From assembly GCA_016790515.1 (NCBI GenBank), contig JAEUOY010000087.1, forward strand, positions 1-42,434: DNA of 42,434 nucleotides, given 5' to 3'. Within the stretch, counting starts at the first letter, position 1, and the number at the start of each line of letters is the position of its first letter. This DNA comes from Burkholderiaceae bacterium. GTDB lineage: Bacteria; Pseudomonadota; Gammaproteobacteria; Burkholderiales; Burkholderiaceae_C. Of this stretch, positions 31,875-42,434 are shown piece by piece. Both the position numbers and the translations under genes were made by a program. The notes beneath the pieces were generated by a model. The model had not been told where the DNA came from. It worked only from the letters and a program-made list of their open reading frames with translations, and did not search any database.

Positions 31875-33245
31875 ATGACGACGCAAGACGAATGGCTGAA
31901 GGTCGAATCGATCGACCTCGAGGCCCAGGGCGTGGCCCGCAATGCCGAGGGCAAGGTGGTGTTCATCGAGGGGGCGCTGCCCGGCGAAGAGGTGCAGGTG
32001 CGGGTCGGCCGCAGCAAGAACGCCTGGGAGCAGGGCGTGATGAGCGCGCTGCGCCATGAGAGCTCATTGCGCGTGCGCCCCGGCTGCCCGCACTTCGGCC
32101 TGCACGCCGGCGCCTGCGGCGGCTGCAAGATGCAGCACCTTGACGCCGCGGCGCAGGTGGCCGTCAAGCAGCGCGTGCTCGAGGACAACCTGCTGCACCT
32201 GGCCAAGGTGCGGGCCGAGAACATCCTGCGGCCGATCGAAGGGCCGGCCTGGGGCTACCGCTTCCGCGCCCGGCTGTCGGTGCGCCATGTGCCGCGCAAG
32301 GGTACCGTGCTGGTCGGGTTTCACGAGCGCAAGAGCCGCTACGTGGCCGACATGCAGGTCTGCCCCGTGCTGCCGGCGGCGGTCAGCGCGCTGCTGATGC
32401 CGCTGCGGGCCTTGATCGGCAGCATGGACCAGCGCGACCGAGTGCCGCAGATCGAACTGGCGATCGGCCAGCGGCTCGAGGGCCCGGTGATCGCGCTGGT
32501 GCTGCGCCACCTCGAGCCGCTGAGCACCGCCGACGCCGACCGGCTGCGCGCCTTCGGAGCCAGCCATGACGTGCAGTGGTGGCTGCAGCCGAAGGGCCCG
32601 GAGACGGTGCACCGGCTCGACGAGGGCGGCCCCGAACTGGCCTATGCGCTGCCCGAATTCGGCGTCACGCTACCCTTCGAGCCGACCGATTTCACCCAGG
32701 TCAACCACCCGATCAACAGCGTGCTGGTCGGCCGTGCGCTGCGCCTGCTGGCGCCGGCGGCGCACGAGCGGCTGATCGACTGGTTCTGCGGCCTGGGCAA
32801 CTTCACGCTGCCGATCGCCACCCGCGCGCGCGAGGTGCTGGGCATCGAGGGCAGCGAGACCTTGGTGCAGCGCTCGCGCGACAACGCCCGGCGCAATGGT
32901 CTCGCTGCGAAGGCCAGATTCGCCGCCCGCAACCTGTTCGATTTGGCACCGGCCGACCTGGTGGCCTACGGCACGGCCGACAAATGGCTGGTCGACCCGC
33001 CACGCGAGGGCGCCTTCGCACTGGCCAAGTCGCTGGCCGACCTGCACGCGGCTCCGCCCGAGGGCTGGGCGCCGCCGCGGCGCATCGTCTATGTCAGCTG
33101 CAACCCGGCGACGCTGGCCCGCGACGCCGGATTGCTGGTGCACCAGGCCGGTTACCGCTGCTCGGCAGCGGGGGCGGTCAACATGTTCCCGCACACGGCC
33201 CATGTCGAAAGCGTGGTGGTCTTCGACCGCCAGAGCTCGGTGTAG
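31875..33245 (+). CDS. rlmD: 23S rRNA (uracil-1939-C5)-methyltransferase RlmD
   Basis: This is a 456-residue cytoplasmic RNA methyltransferase using S-adenosylmethionine. A TRAM domain (about 5-60) precedes four cysteines for a [4Fe-4S] cluster (Cys71, Cys81, Cys84, Cys163). The catalytic part has [21 protein letters not shown] and the nucleophile Cys409 in [12 protein letters not shown]. The length is close to E. coli RlmD (433 residues). The gene stands alone after a strong terminator and ends at a hairpin shared with the convergent Bax-inhibitor-1 gene. Confidence 0.95.
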   Translation: MTTQDEWLKVESIDLEAQGVARNAEGKVVFIEGALPGEEVQVRVGRSKNAWEQGVMSALRHESSLRVRPGCPHFGLHAGACGGCKMQHLDAAAQVAVKQRVLEDNLLHLAKVRAENILRPIEGPAWGYRFRARLSVRHVPRKGTVLVGFHERKSRYVADMQVCPVLPAAVSALLMPLRALIGSMDQRDRVPQIELAIGQRLEGPVIALVLRHLEPLSTADADRLRAFGASHDVQWWLQPKGPETVHRLDEGGPELAYALPEFGVTLPFEPTDFTQVNHPINSVLVGRALRLLAPAAHERLIDWFCGLGNFTLPIATRAREVLGIEGSETLVQRSRDNARRNGLAAKARFAARNLFDLAPADLVAYGTADKWLVDPPREGAFALAKSLADLHAAPPEGWAPPRRIVYVSCNPATLARDAGLLVHQAGYRCSAAGAVNMFPHTAHVESVVVFDRQSSV

Positions 33246-33314
33246 GGTCACTTCGCGAAGCGCAGCGGGCAGGAACCACGCGATGGCGGTGTTCGATCCG
33301 GACCGGCCATGAGA

Positions 33315-33336
33315 AAGGGCTCCCGAGGGAGCCCTT
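33315..33336. terminator. Bidirectional terminator hairpin
   Basis: AAGGGCTCCC and GGGAGCCCTT form a near-perfect stem between the convergent rlmD and Bax-inhibitor-1 genes. Read leftwards it is followed by TTTCTC; read rightwards it ends in CTTG. It probably serves both transcripts. Confidence 0.78.
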
Positions 33337-33354
33337 GTCGAAGGTGGCCGAGGC

Positions 33355-34053
33355 TCAGTCGCGCTCGCCGCCCGCGATGCCCAGGATCGCCAGCAGGCTC
33401 TGGAACACGTTGTAGATGTCCAGGTAGATCGCCAGCGTGGCGCTGATGTAGTTGGTCTCGCCGCCGTCGATCACGCGCTTGATGTCGAACAGCATGAAGC
33501 CCGAGAAGATCACGATCGCCAGCACCGACAGCGTCATCATCAAGGCAGTGGACTGCATGAAGATGTTGACGATGCCGGCGGCCAGCAGGATCAGCGCGCC
33601 GACGAACAGGAACTTGCCCATGTTCGACAGGTCGCGCTTGATCACCGTGGCCAGCGTGGCCATGCCGACGAAGACCACCGCGGTACCGCCGAAGGCGGTC
33701 ATGATCAGCGACGAACCGTTCTTGAAGCCCAGCACCGCCGACAGCAATCGCGCCAGCATCAGCCCCATGAAGAAGGTGAAGGCGAGCAGCACCATCACGC
33801 CGGTCGACGAATGCTTGGTCTTCTCGATCGCGAACATGAAGCCGAAGGCGCCCGCCAGGAAGACGATCGCCGACATGCCGACCCCGAGTGCCGAGGTGAT
33901 GCCGGTGGCCACGCCCACCCAGGCGCCAAGCACCGTGGGCACCATCGACAAGGCCAGCAGCCAGTAGGTATTGCGCAGGACACGGTTGCGATCAGCGGCC
34001 AGCGAGCCTGAACCGGCATATCCGGGAAAGGTTTGCAGGCGTTGTTCGTTCAT
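33355..34053 (-). CDS. Bax inhibitor-1/YccA family membrane protein
   Basis: This is a 232-residue inner-membrane protein with about seven helices, paralogous to the gene at 8022-8714; both contain RNRVLRNTYWLLALSMVPT, FGFMFAIEKTK and ETNYISATL. In E. coli YccA interacts with FtsH, and here ftsH lies about 8 kb away, which may be chance. GGAGG precedes the ATG at 34053, and TACAAT on this strand at 34117-34122 is a possible -10. The N-terminus differs from the paralogue (MNEQRLQTFPGYAGSGSLA). This is probably the housekeeping copy. Confidence 0.94.
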   Translation of the reverse strand: MNEQRLQTFPGYAGSGSLAADRNRVLRNTYWLLALSMVPTVLGAWVGVATGITSALGVGMSAIVFLAGAFGFMFAIEKTKHSSTGVMVLLAFTFFMGLMLARLLSAVLGFKNGSSLIMTAFGGTAVVFVGMATLATVIKRDLSNMGKFLFVGALILLAAGIVNIFMQSTALMMTLSVLAIVIFSGFMLFDIKRVIDGGETNYISATLAIYLDIYNVFQSLLAILGIAGGERD

Positions 34054-34223
34054 GGAACCTCCAGAAAGGGTGGTCGGGATGGGGATTCATCCGAGCGGGT
34101 CTGATCCGCGAAGACGATTGTAAGTTCCGCAGCGGCATCGAAGCGCAGGGTCGGCGGCGGCAACAGCCACCGGCTTCGAGCCGCTGGGGCACACTGCGCA
34201 ACATCGAATTTCGGAGCGTAGCC

Positions 34224-34631
34224 ATGAAAATCAAGTCCGTACTGACCCTGAGCGACGTGCGCACCATCGCCCAGGCGGCCGAGGCCGAGGCGCTGGCCCA
34301 CCAGTGGGCGGTGACGATCGCGATCGTCGACGACGGCGGCCACCTGCTGTGGCTGCAGCGGCTGGACGGCGCCGCGCCGATCTCCGCGCACATCGCGCCG
34401 GCCAAGGCGCGCACCGCGGCGCTGGGCCGGCGCGAGAGCAAGGCCTACGAGGACGTGATCAACCAGGGCCGCTACTCATTCCTCAGCGCGCCGCTGCTCG
34501 AGGGCATGCTCGAAGGCGGCGTGCCGGTGATCGTCGATGGCCAATGCATCGGCGCGGTGGGCGTCAGCGGCGTCAAGTCGACCGAGGACGCCCAGGTGGC
34601 CCGGGCCGGGATCGCCGCGCTCGGGGCCTGA
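34224..34631 (+). CDS. GlcG/HbpS-like heme-binding domain protein
   Basis: This is a 135-residue protein of the GlcG/HbpS/PduO C-terminal family: LTLSDVRTIAQAAEAEALAH, VTIAIVDDGGHLLWLQRLDG, ISAHIAPAKARTAAL and VPVIVDGQCIGAVGVSGVKS. Members bind heme or cobalamin-like ligands or stabilise partner enzymes; the exact role is often unknown. GGAG precedes the ATG at 34224. It is probably monocistronic, divergent from the Bax-inhibitor-1 gene and followed by the carAB leader. No signal peptide is present, so it is cytoplasmic. Confidence 0.9.
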   Translation: MKIKSVLTLSDVRTIAQAAEAEALAHQWAVTIAIVDDGGHLLWLQRLDGAAPISAHIAPAKARTAALGRRESKAYEDVINQGRYSFLSAPLLEGMLEGGVPVIVDGQCIGAVGVSGVKSTEDAQVARAGIAALGA

Positions 34632-34682
34632 CGCAGGTGTTGCGGCCCACCACCCCGTCCATGCGGGACAACCCGAAGCCGG

Positions 34683-34791
34683 TATACTTCGAAGGTTTAC
34701 CTGCCACCACCGCAGCCTAGCGAAACTCCTGCGAAGTTTCACCACCGGACTTCCTGCTCGCGGCCCCTCTGACGGGGGTCGAGGCCCGAGC
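34683..34791 (+). promoter_or_regulatory. carAB promoter -10 and structured leader
   Basis: A -10-like TATACT is at 34683-34688; the -35 is poor. The leader of about 130 nt contains a small hairpin (GAAACT/AGTTTC at 34722-34740) and a longer one at 34756-34791 (GCTCG and GGCC arms pairing with GGCC and CGAGC). No T-run follows, so classical attenuation is not evident. Control by pyrimidines or arginine is a guess from the operon's role. Confidence 0.35.
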
Positions 34792-34826
34792 GGAGCTGGG
34801 CGCGCGCGACTTCCGGAGTCACTGTC

Positions 34827-35991
34827 TTGTTGCCCCTTCTGCCCCCCGCCGTCCTCGCGCTCGCCGACGGCACGGTCTTCCAGGGCCATTCCATCGGCGC
34901 GGCCGGTTCGACGGTGGGCGAGGTGGTGTTCAACACCGCGCTCACCGGCTACCAGGAAATCCTCACCGACCCGAGCTATTGCCGGCAGATCGTCACGCTG
35001 ACCTACCCGCACATCGGCAGCTACGGCGTCAACGACGAGGACGTCGAGGCCAGCCGGGTCCATGCCGCCGGGCTGATCGTCAAGGACCTGCCGGTTCGTG
35101 CGTCGAACTTCCGCGCCAGGCTGACGCTGGACGCCTACCTGCAGCGCGAAGGCACGGTGGCGATCGCCGGCATCGACACCCGCCGCCTGACCCGCCGGCT
35201 GCGCAGCGGCGGCGCCCAGAACGGCTGCATCGCCACCTTCGCCGCCGGCCATCGGGTGACGCCGGTCGAGGTCGCCGCGGCGATCGCCCGCGCCCAGGCG
35301 GCCCCAGGCATGGCCGGGCAGGACCTGGCGCAGGTCGTCTCGGCCGGCGAACCCTACGGCTGGACCGAGACCGAGTGGTCGCTGGGCACCGGCTACGGCC
35401 GCCTGGCGGACACCCGCTTCCATGTCGTCGCCTACGATTTCGGCATCAAGCGCAACATCCTGCGCATGCTGGCCAGCCGCGGCTGCCGCGTCAGCGTGGT
35501 GCCGGCACGAACGCCGGCCGCCGAGGCGCTCGCGCTGAAGCCCGACGGCATCTTCCTGTCCAACGGCCCGGGCGACCCCGAGCCCTGCGACTACGCGATC
35601 ACCGCCGTGCGCACGCTGGTCGACACCGGCATCCCGACCTTCGGCATCTGCCTGGGCCACCAGATCTTGGCGCTGGCCTCGGGCGCCAGGACCTTCAAGA
35701 TGAAGTTCGGCCACCACGGCGCCAACCACCCGGTCAAGGACCTGGACTCGGGCCGCGTCTCGATCACCAGCCAGAACCACGGCTTCGCGGTCGACGCGCA
35801 ATCGCTGCCGGCCCAATTGCGGCCGACCCACGTCAGCCTGTTCGACCAGACCTTGCAGGGGCTGGCGCGCACCGACCGGCCGGCGTTCGGCTTCCAGGGC
35901 CACCCCGAGGCCTCGCCGGGCCCGCACGACATCGCCTACCTGTTCGACCGCTTCACGACGCTGATGGCCAGGGCGCAGGCGGAGAAGACCC

Positions 35992-35999
<8 letters not shown>
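34827..35999 (+). CDS. carA: Carbamoyl-phosphate synthase small subunit
   Basis: This is a 390-residue glutaminase subunit that supplies ammonia for carbamoyl phosphate, feeding arginine and pyrimidine synthesis. The N-terminal CPSase domain ([32 protein letters not shown]) is followed by a class I amidotransferase with nucleophile Cys275 in FGICLGHQ and the His/Glu pair in [11 protein letters not shown]. The start is TTG at 34827, with GGAG 8 bp upstream; no ATG fits the domain start. The 3' end overlaps carB by 8 bp, giving coupled 1:1 synthesis. Confidence 0.97.
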
Positions 36000-39285
<3,286 letters not shown>

Positions 39286-39301
39286 ACTCGCGCCTCACCG
39301 C

Positions 39302-39356
39302 TCCGCCGCCTTCGCGCCTGCGTCCGCAGTCGCCCAGTGCGGCGGATTTGCTTTTT
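39302..39356 (+). terminator. Probable terminator after carB
   Basis: TCCGCCGC (39302-39309) pairs with GCGGCGGA (39339-39346), with an inner CTGCG/CGCAG hairpin in the loop. TTTGCTTTTT follows. The branched shape is unusual but the T-rich tail supports termination between carB and greA. Confidence 0.5.
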
Positions 39357-39395
39357 GTCGGCCCGTCCCGGGCCTCATCGATGTCAGGAGGCCCG

Positions 39396-39872
39396 ATGGC
39401 CACCATCCCCCTCACCACGCGCGGTGCCGTGAAGCTCAAGGAGGAGCTGCACCGTCTCAAGTCCGTCGAGCGCCATGCCGTGATCCAGGCCATCGCCGAG
39501 GCGCGCGCCCAGGGCGACCTGTCGGAGAACGCCGAATACGAGGCGGCCAAGGACAAGCAGGGCTTCATCGAAGGCCGCATCCTCGAGATCGAGGGCAAGC
39601 TGGCCGCGGCCCAGGTCATCGACCCGGCGGCGCTCGACGCCGGCGGCCGCGTGGTGTTCGGCGCCACGGTCGACCTGGAGGAGGAGGCGTCCGGCCAGGA
39701 AGTCACCTACCAGATCGTCGGCGACGACGAGGCCGACCTGAAGAAGGGGCTGATCTCGATCAGCTCGCCGATCGCCCGTTCGATGATCGGCAAGGAGGCC
39801 GGCGACGTCGCCGAGGTGCAGGCGCCCGGCGGCGTCAAGCGCTACGAGATCGTCGAAGTCCGCTACGTCTGA
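39396..39872 (+). CDS. greA: Transcription elongation factor GreA
   Basis: This is a 158-residue factor that enters the RNA polymerase secondary channel and stimulates cleavage of backtracked RNA. The coiled-coil N-terminal domain (1-75) has the tip acidic residues Asp41 and Glu44 in [13 protein letters not shown]. The C-terminal FKBP-like domain ends [20 protein letters not shown] before the ATG at 39396 fixes the start. It lies downstream of carB, as in many betaproteobacteria, and the DUF4149 gene begins 5 bp after its stop. Confidence 0.98.
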   Translation: MATIPLTTRGAVKLKEELHRLKSVERHAVIQAIAEARAQGDLSENAEYEAAKDKQGFIEGRILEIEGKLAAAQVIDPAALDAGGRVVFGATVDLEEEASGQEVTYQIVGDDEADLKKGLISISSPIARSMIGKEAGDVAEVQAPGGVKRYEIVEVRYV

Positions 39873-39877
39873 CCCGC

Positions 39878-40339
39878 GTGGTCGAGCGGCTGCGCAGGAT
39901 GCTGCCCGGCCTCTGGGCCGGAATGCTGCTGTGCATCGCGGCGATCGCCACGCCGGCGGTCTTCGCGGCGCTGCAGCGCGGCGATGCCGGCCGGGTCGTC
40001 GGCCGCATCTTCGGGGTCGAGGCCTGGACCAGCCTGGCGCTGGCGATGCTGCTGCTGGCGATCGAGCGCTCGCGGGCGCGATCGGCCGCCGAGGCCGGCC
40101 GGGGTTCGGTGCTCAGCACCGAGATGCTGCTGGTGCTGGGCACGGTGTTCTGCACCGTCGCCGGCTACTTCGCGGTCCAGCCGCTGATGCCGGCGGCGCG
40201 GGACGGGCAGGGGCCGCTGAGCTTCGGCCAGCTGCATGCGCTCAGCAGCGGCTTCTTCGGCCTGAAGATCGCGCTGCTGGCGGTGCTGGCCTGGCGCGCC
40301 GCCGCGCCGGGGCCGATCAGCCGGCCGCCTTCTTCTTGA
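39878..40339 (+). CDS. DUF4149 domain membrane protein
   Basis: This is a 153-residue protein with four hydrophobic helices: LPGLWAGMLLCIAAIATPAV, AWTSLALAMLLLAIE, LLVLGTVFCTVAGYFAV and GFFGLKIALLAVLAW. This matches DUF4149, a small inner-membrane family of unknown function found beside greA/yhbY in betaproteobacteria. GTG at 39878 starts 5 bp after greA, so translation is probably coupled. Its last 23 bp overlap the convergent yhbY gene. Confidence 0.85.
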   Translation: MVERLRRMLPGLWAGMLLCIAAIATPAVFAALQRGDAGRVVGRIFGVEAWTSLALAMLLLAIERSRARSAAEAGRGSVLSTEMLLVLGTVFCTVAGYFAVQPLMPAARDGQGPLSFGQLHALSSGFFGLKIALLAVLAWRAAAPGPISRPPSS

Positions 40340-40790
40340 CGCTGGTCGAGCGCGGCTTGGCGCGCTTGATCTCGCCGCCGGCGGTGACGCGCTGGTTGCC
40401 GTAGACCGTGACCTTCTTGATCTGCGGCCGGTTCCTGCCGTTCTTGCTGAACTTCAGGATCTTGACCACCCGCGGCGCGGCCATCGCGCCATCGCGCTCG
40501 GCCCGGGCCTTCTCGGGAACCGGCCGCCACAGCACCAGTAACTTGCCGATGTGCTGCACCGGCGCGGCCTCGAGCCTGTCGGCCAGCGCGGCCAGCGCGG
40601 CCTCGCGGTCGGCGCGCACATCGGAGAACATCCGCACCTTGATCAGCCCGTGGGCGTTCAGCGCGATGTCGGCCTCCTTGACGACGGCGTCGGTCAGGCC
40701 ATCGGCGCCGATCAGCACGACCGGGTCGAGGTGGTGGGCTTCGCCGCGCTTTTCCTTGCGTTGGGCGGGCGTCAGTTGAAGAGCGGGCAT
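40317..40790 (-). CDS. yhbY: YhbY-like RNA-binding protein (CRM domain)
   Basis: This is a 157-residue protein with an N-terminal CRM domain ([51 protein letters not shown]), as in E. coli YhbY, which associates with pre-50S ribosomes. The C-terminus (about 100-157) adds a basic, Lys/Arg-rich tail not found in the 97-residue E. coli protein. I start at ATG 40790, giving the normal domain start. The start codon is 21 bp from the divergent rlmE start, and the 3' end overlaps the DUF4149 gene. Confidence 0.93.
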   Translation of the reverse strand: MPALQLTPAQRKEKRGEAHHLDPVVLIGADGLTDAVVKEADIALNAHGLIKVRMFSDVRADREAALAALADRLEAAPVQHIGKLLVLWRPVPEKARAERDGAMAAPRVVKILKFSKNGRNRPQIKKVTVYGNQRVTAGGEIKRAKPRSTSVKKKAAG

Positions 40791-40795
40791 GCAAC

Positions 40796-40802
40796 GATTA
40801 TC
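40796..40802. promoter_or_regulatory. Overlapping divergent -10 elements, yhbY/rlmE
   Basis: GATTATC between the divergent starts reads GATAAT leftwards, 6 nt before the yhbY ATG, and GATTAT rightwards, 10 nt before the rlmE ATG. rlmE has no ribosome site in the 21-bp gap, so leaderless or near-leaderless starts are likely. -35 elements would lie inside the opposite gene and are not obvious. Confidence 0.4.
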
Positions 40803-40811
40803 TCCCTCGCC

Positions 40812-41486
40812 ATGAAAATCGACTCGAAGAGCAAGAAGATCAACAAGGCGTGGCTCAGCGAGCACGTCAACGATCCCTACGTCAAGCTGGCGCAGCGCGA
40901 GGGCTACCGCGCGCGCGCGGCCTACAAGCTGAAGGAGATCGACGAGGCACTGGGCCTGATCAAGCCCGGCCAGCTGGTGGTCGACCTAGGCTCGGCGCCG
41001 GGCGCCTGGAGCCAGTACCTGCGACGCCGCTTCGCGCCGAAGTCGGCCGGCAGCGGCGGCGCGGCGGCGGGTGAACTGCTGGGCACGATCATCGCGCTGG
41101 ACATCCTGCCGATGGAGCCGATCGAGGGCGTGCTGTTCATCCAGGGTGACTTCCGGGACGACGCCGTGATCGAGCGGCTGCACCAGGCGGTGGCCGGCCG
41201 GCCGGTCGACGTGGTGGTGTCCGACATCGCGCCGAACCTGTCGGGCATCGAATCGGCCGACGCCGCGCGCGTCGAGCAGCTGATCGAGCTGGTGCTCGAG
41301 TTCGCCCAGGCTCACCTGAAGCCCGGCGGCGTGCTGGTCGCCAAGGTGTTCCACGGCAGCGGCTACAGCCAGCTCGTCGAGCGCTTCAAGCGGCAGTTCC
41401 GCATCGCCAAGCCGATCAAGCCCAAGGCCTCGCGCGACAAATCGGCGGAAACCTTTCTGGTGGGAATTGGTCCGAAGAACACTTGA
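40812..41486 (+). CDS. rlmE: 23S rRNA (uridine-2552-2'-O)-methyltransferase RlmE
   Basis: This is a 224-residue heat-shock methyltransferase (FtsJ/RrmJ) acting on the 50S subunit. Signatures: [16 protein letters not shown] with the first catalytic Lys, [12 protein letters not shown] for SAM binding, [13 protein letters not shown] with the catalytic Asp, VAKVFHG with the second Lys and SAETFLVG with Glu. A short insert [10 protein letters not shown] lies after the first SAM motif. The gene precedes ftsH as in many proteobacteria, but a 205-bp gap with its own promoter separates them. Confidence 0.97.
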   Translation: MKIDSKSKKINKAWLSEHVNDPYVKLAQREGYRARAAYKLKEIDEALGLIKPGQLVVDLGSAPGAWSQYLRRRFAPKSAGSGGAAAGELLGTIIALDILPMEPIEGVLFIQGDFRDDAVIERLHQAVAGRPVDVVVSDIAPNLSGIESADAARVEQLIELVLEFAQAHLKPGGVLVAKVFHGSGYSQLVERFKRQFRIAKPIKPKASRDKSAETFLVGIGPKNT

Positions 41487-41571
41487 CCGGGGACAAACCC
41501 GGCGCCGAAATGAGTCGGAATGACCTTCATTTCAGCGCTTTCGGGCCCGGCCCCGTCGGCCCTCCAGGGAA

Positions 41572-41600
41572 CTTGACTGGACTAGAATCGTCCCTATATG
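41572..41600 (+). promoter_or_regulatory. Candidate heat-shock (sigma32) promoter of ftsH
   Basis: CTTGACT, 13 bp, then CCCTATAT (41592-41599) resembles the RpoH consensus CTTGAAA-N(13-15)-CCCCATnT. The same bases also fit a sigma70 reading, TTGACT-N16-TATATG. It lies about 92 bp before the ftsH GTG. FtsH is RpoH-controlled in E. coli, which supports the reading. Confidence 0.5.
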
Positions 41601-41691
41601 CCCCTTGGTCGGGCGGTTGACGGTACCTGGTTGGCAGCAGGCAGGTTCATCGTGGGTCCGATATGTTGGTTTTTTGGCTGAAGGAGCCGCG

Positions 41692-42434
<743 letters not shown>

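Overview
The window is high-GC DNA with the gene order of a betaproteobacterium of the order Burkholderiales. The strongest pointer is the right-hand block carA-carB-greA-DUF4149-yhbY(convergent)-rlmE-ftsH. The surE-pcm-nlpD block, rlmD and many two-component genes fit a free-living Rubrivivax/Methylibium/Leptothrix-like organism. The species cannot be fixed from sequence reading alone. No tRNA, rRNA, CRISPR array or intact insertion sequence was seen.

Left part (1-8.7 kb): an energy/oxygen-stress cluster. A P-type cation ATPase (cut by the window start) and a tandem universal stress protein (Usp) are read leftwards. A second Usp diverges from them. Between the two Usp genes lies a perfect FNR/ANR-type box, TTGAT-GCGC-ATCAA. 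Next come a NhaR-like LysR regulator and a divergent operon of a ribosome-hibernation-like protein, two more tandem Usps and a TerB-like protein. A Bax-inhibitor-1 membrane protein follows. A gene-poor 1.4 kb stretch with a cluster of ATACCGTCA repeats closes this part.

Signalling hub (10.1-19.95 kb): an RsbQ-like alpha/beta hydrolase is followed by a 1216-residue protein with six PAS-like domains, GGDEF and a degenerate EAL domain, then by a GAF-PAS-HisKA_2 histidine kinase. This operon converges, with a 23-bp overlap of 3' ends, on a REC-PAS-PAS histidine kinase coupled to a membrane dCache-PAS-HisKA_2 kinase. It looks like the Bacillus RsbQ/RsbP energy-stress module with the PP2C phosphatase replaced by cyclic-di-GMP and phosphorelay outputs. 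It is the best candidate here for a poorly described system.

Middle (20-27.8 kb): a scar region with a half EamA transporter bearing a His-rich tail, an intact MATE exporter, and a chimeric pseudogene. The chimera joins a frameshifted alpha/beta hydrolase to the C-terminal part of a fumarylacetoacetate-hydrolase-family gene. A NarL-type response regulator, a multi-TM sensor kinase and a translationally coupled carboxymuconolactone-decarboxylase-like gene follow, then a quinone oxidoreductase.

Right part (27.9 kb to end): housekeeping genes surE, pcm, nlpD, a branched-chain amino-acid-type binding protein sitting where rpoS is often found, rlmD, a second Bax-inhibitor-1 paralogue, a GlcG/HbpS-like protein, carAB, greA, a DUF4149 protein, yhbY, rlmE and the start of ftsH behind a heat-shock-like promoter. 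All calls are from reading the sequence; family names rest on remembered family features, not searches.
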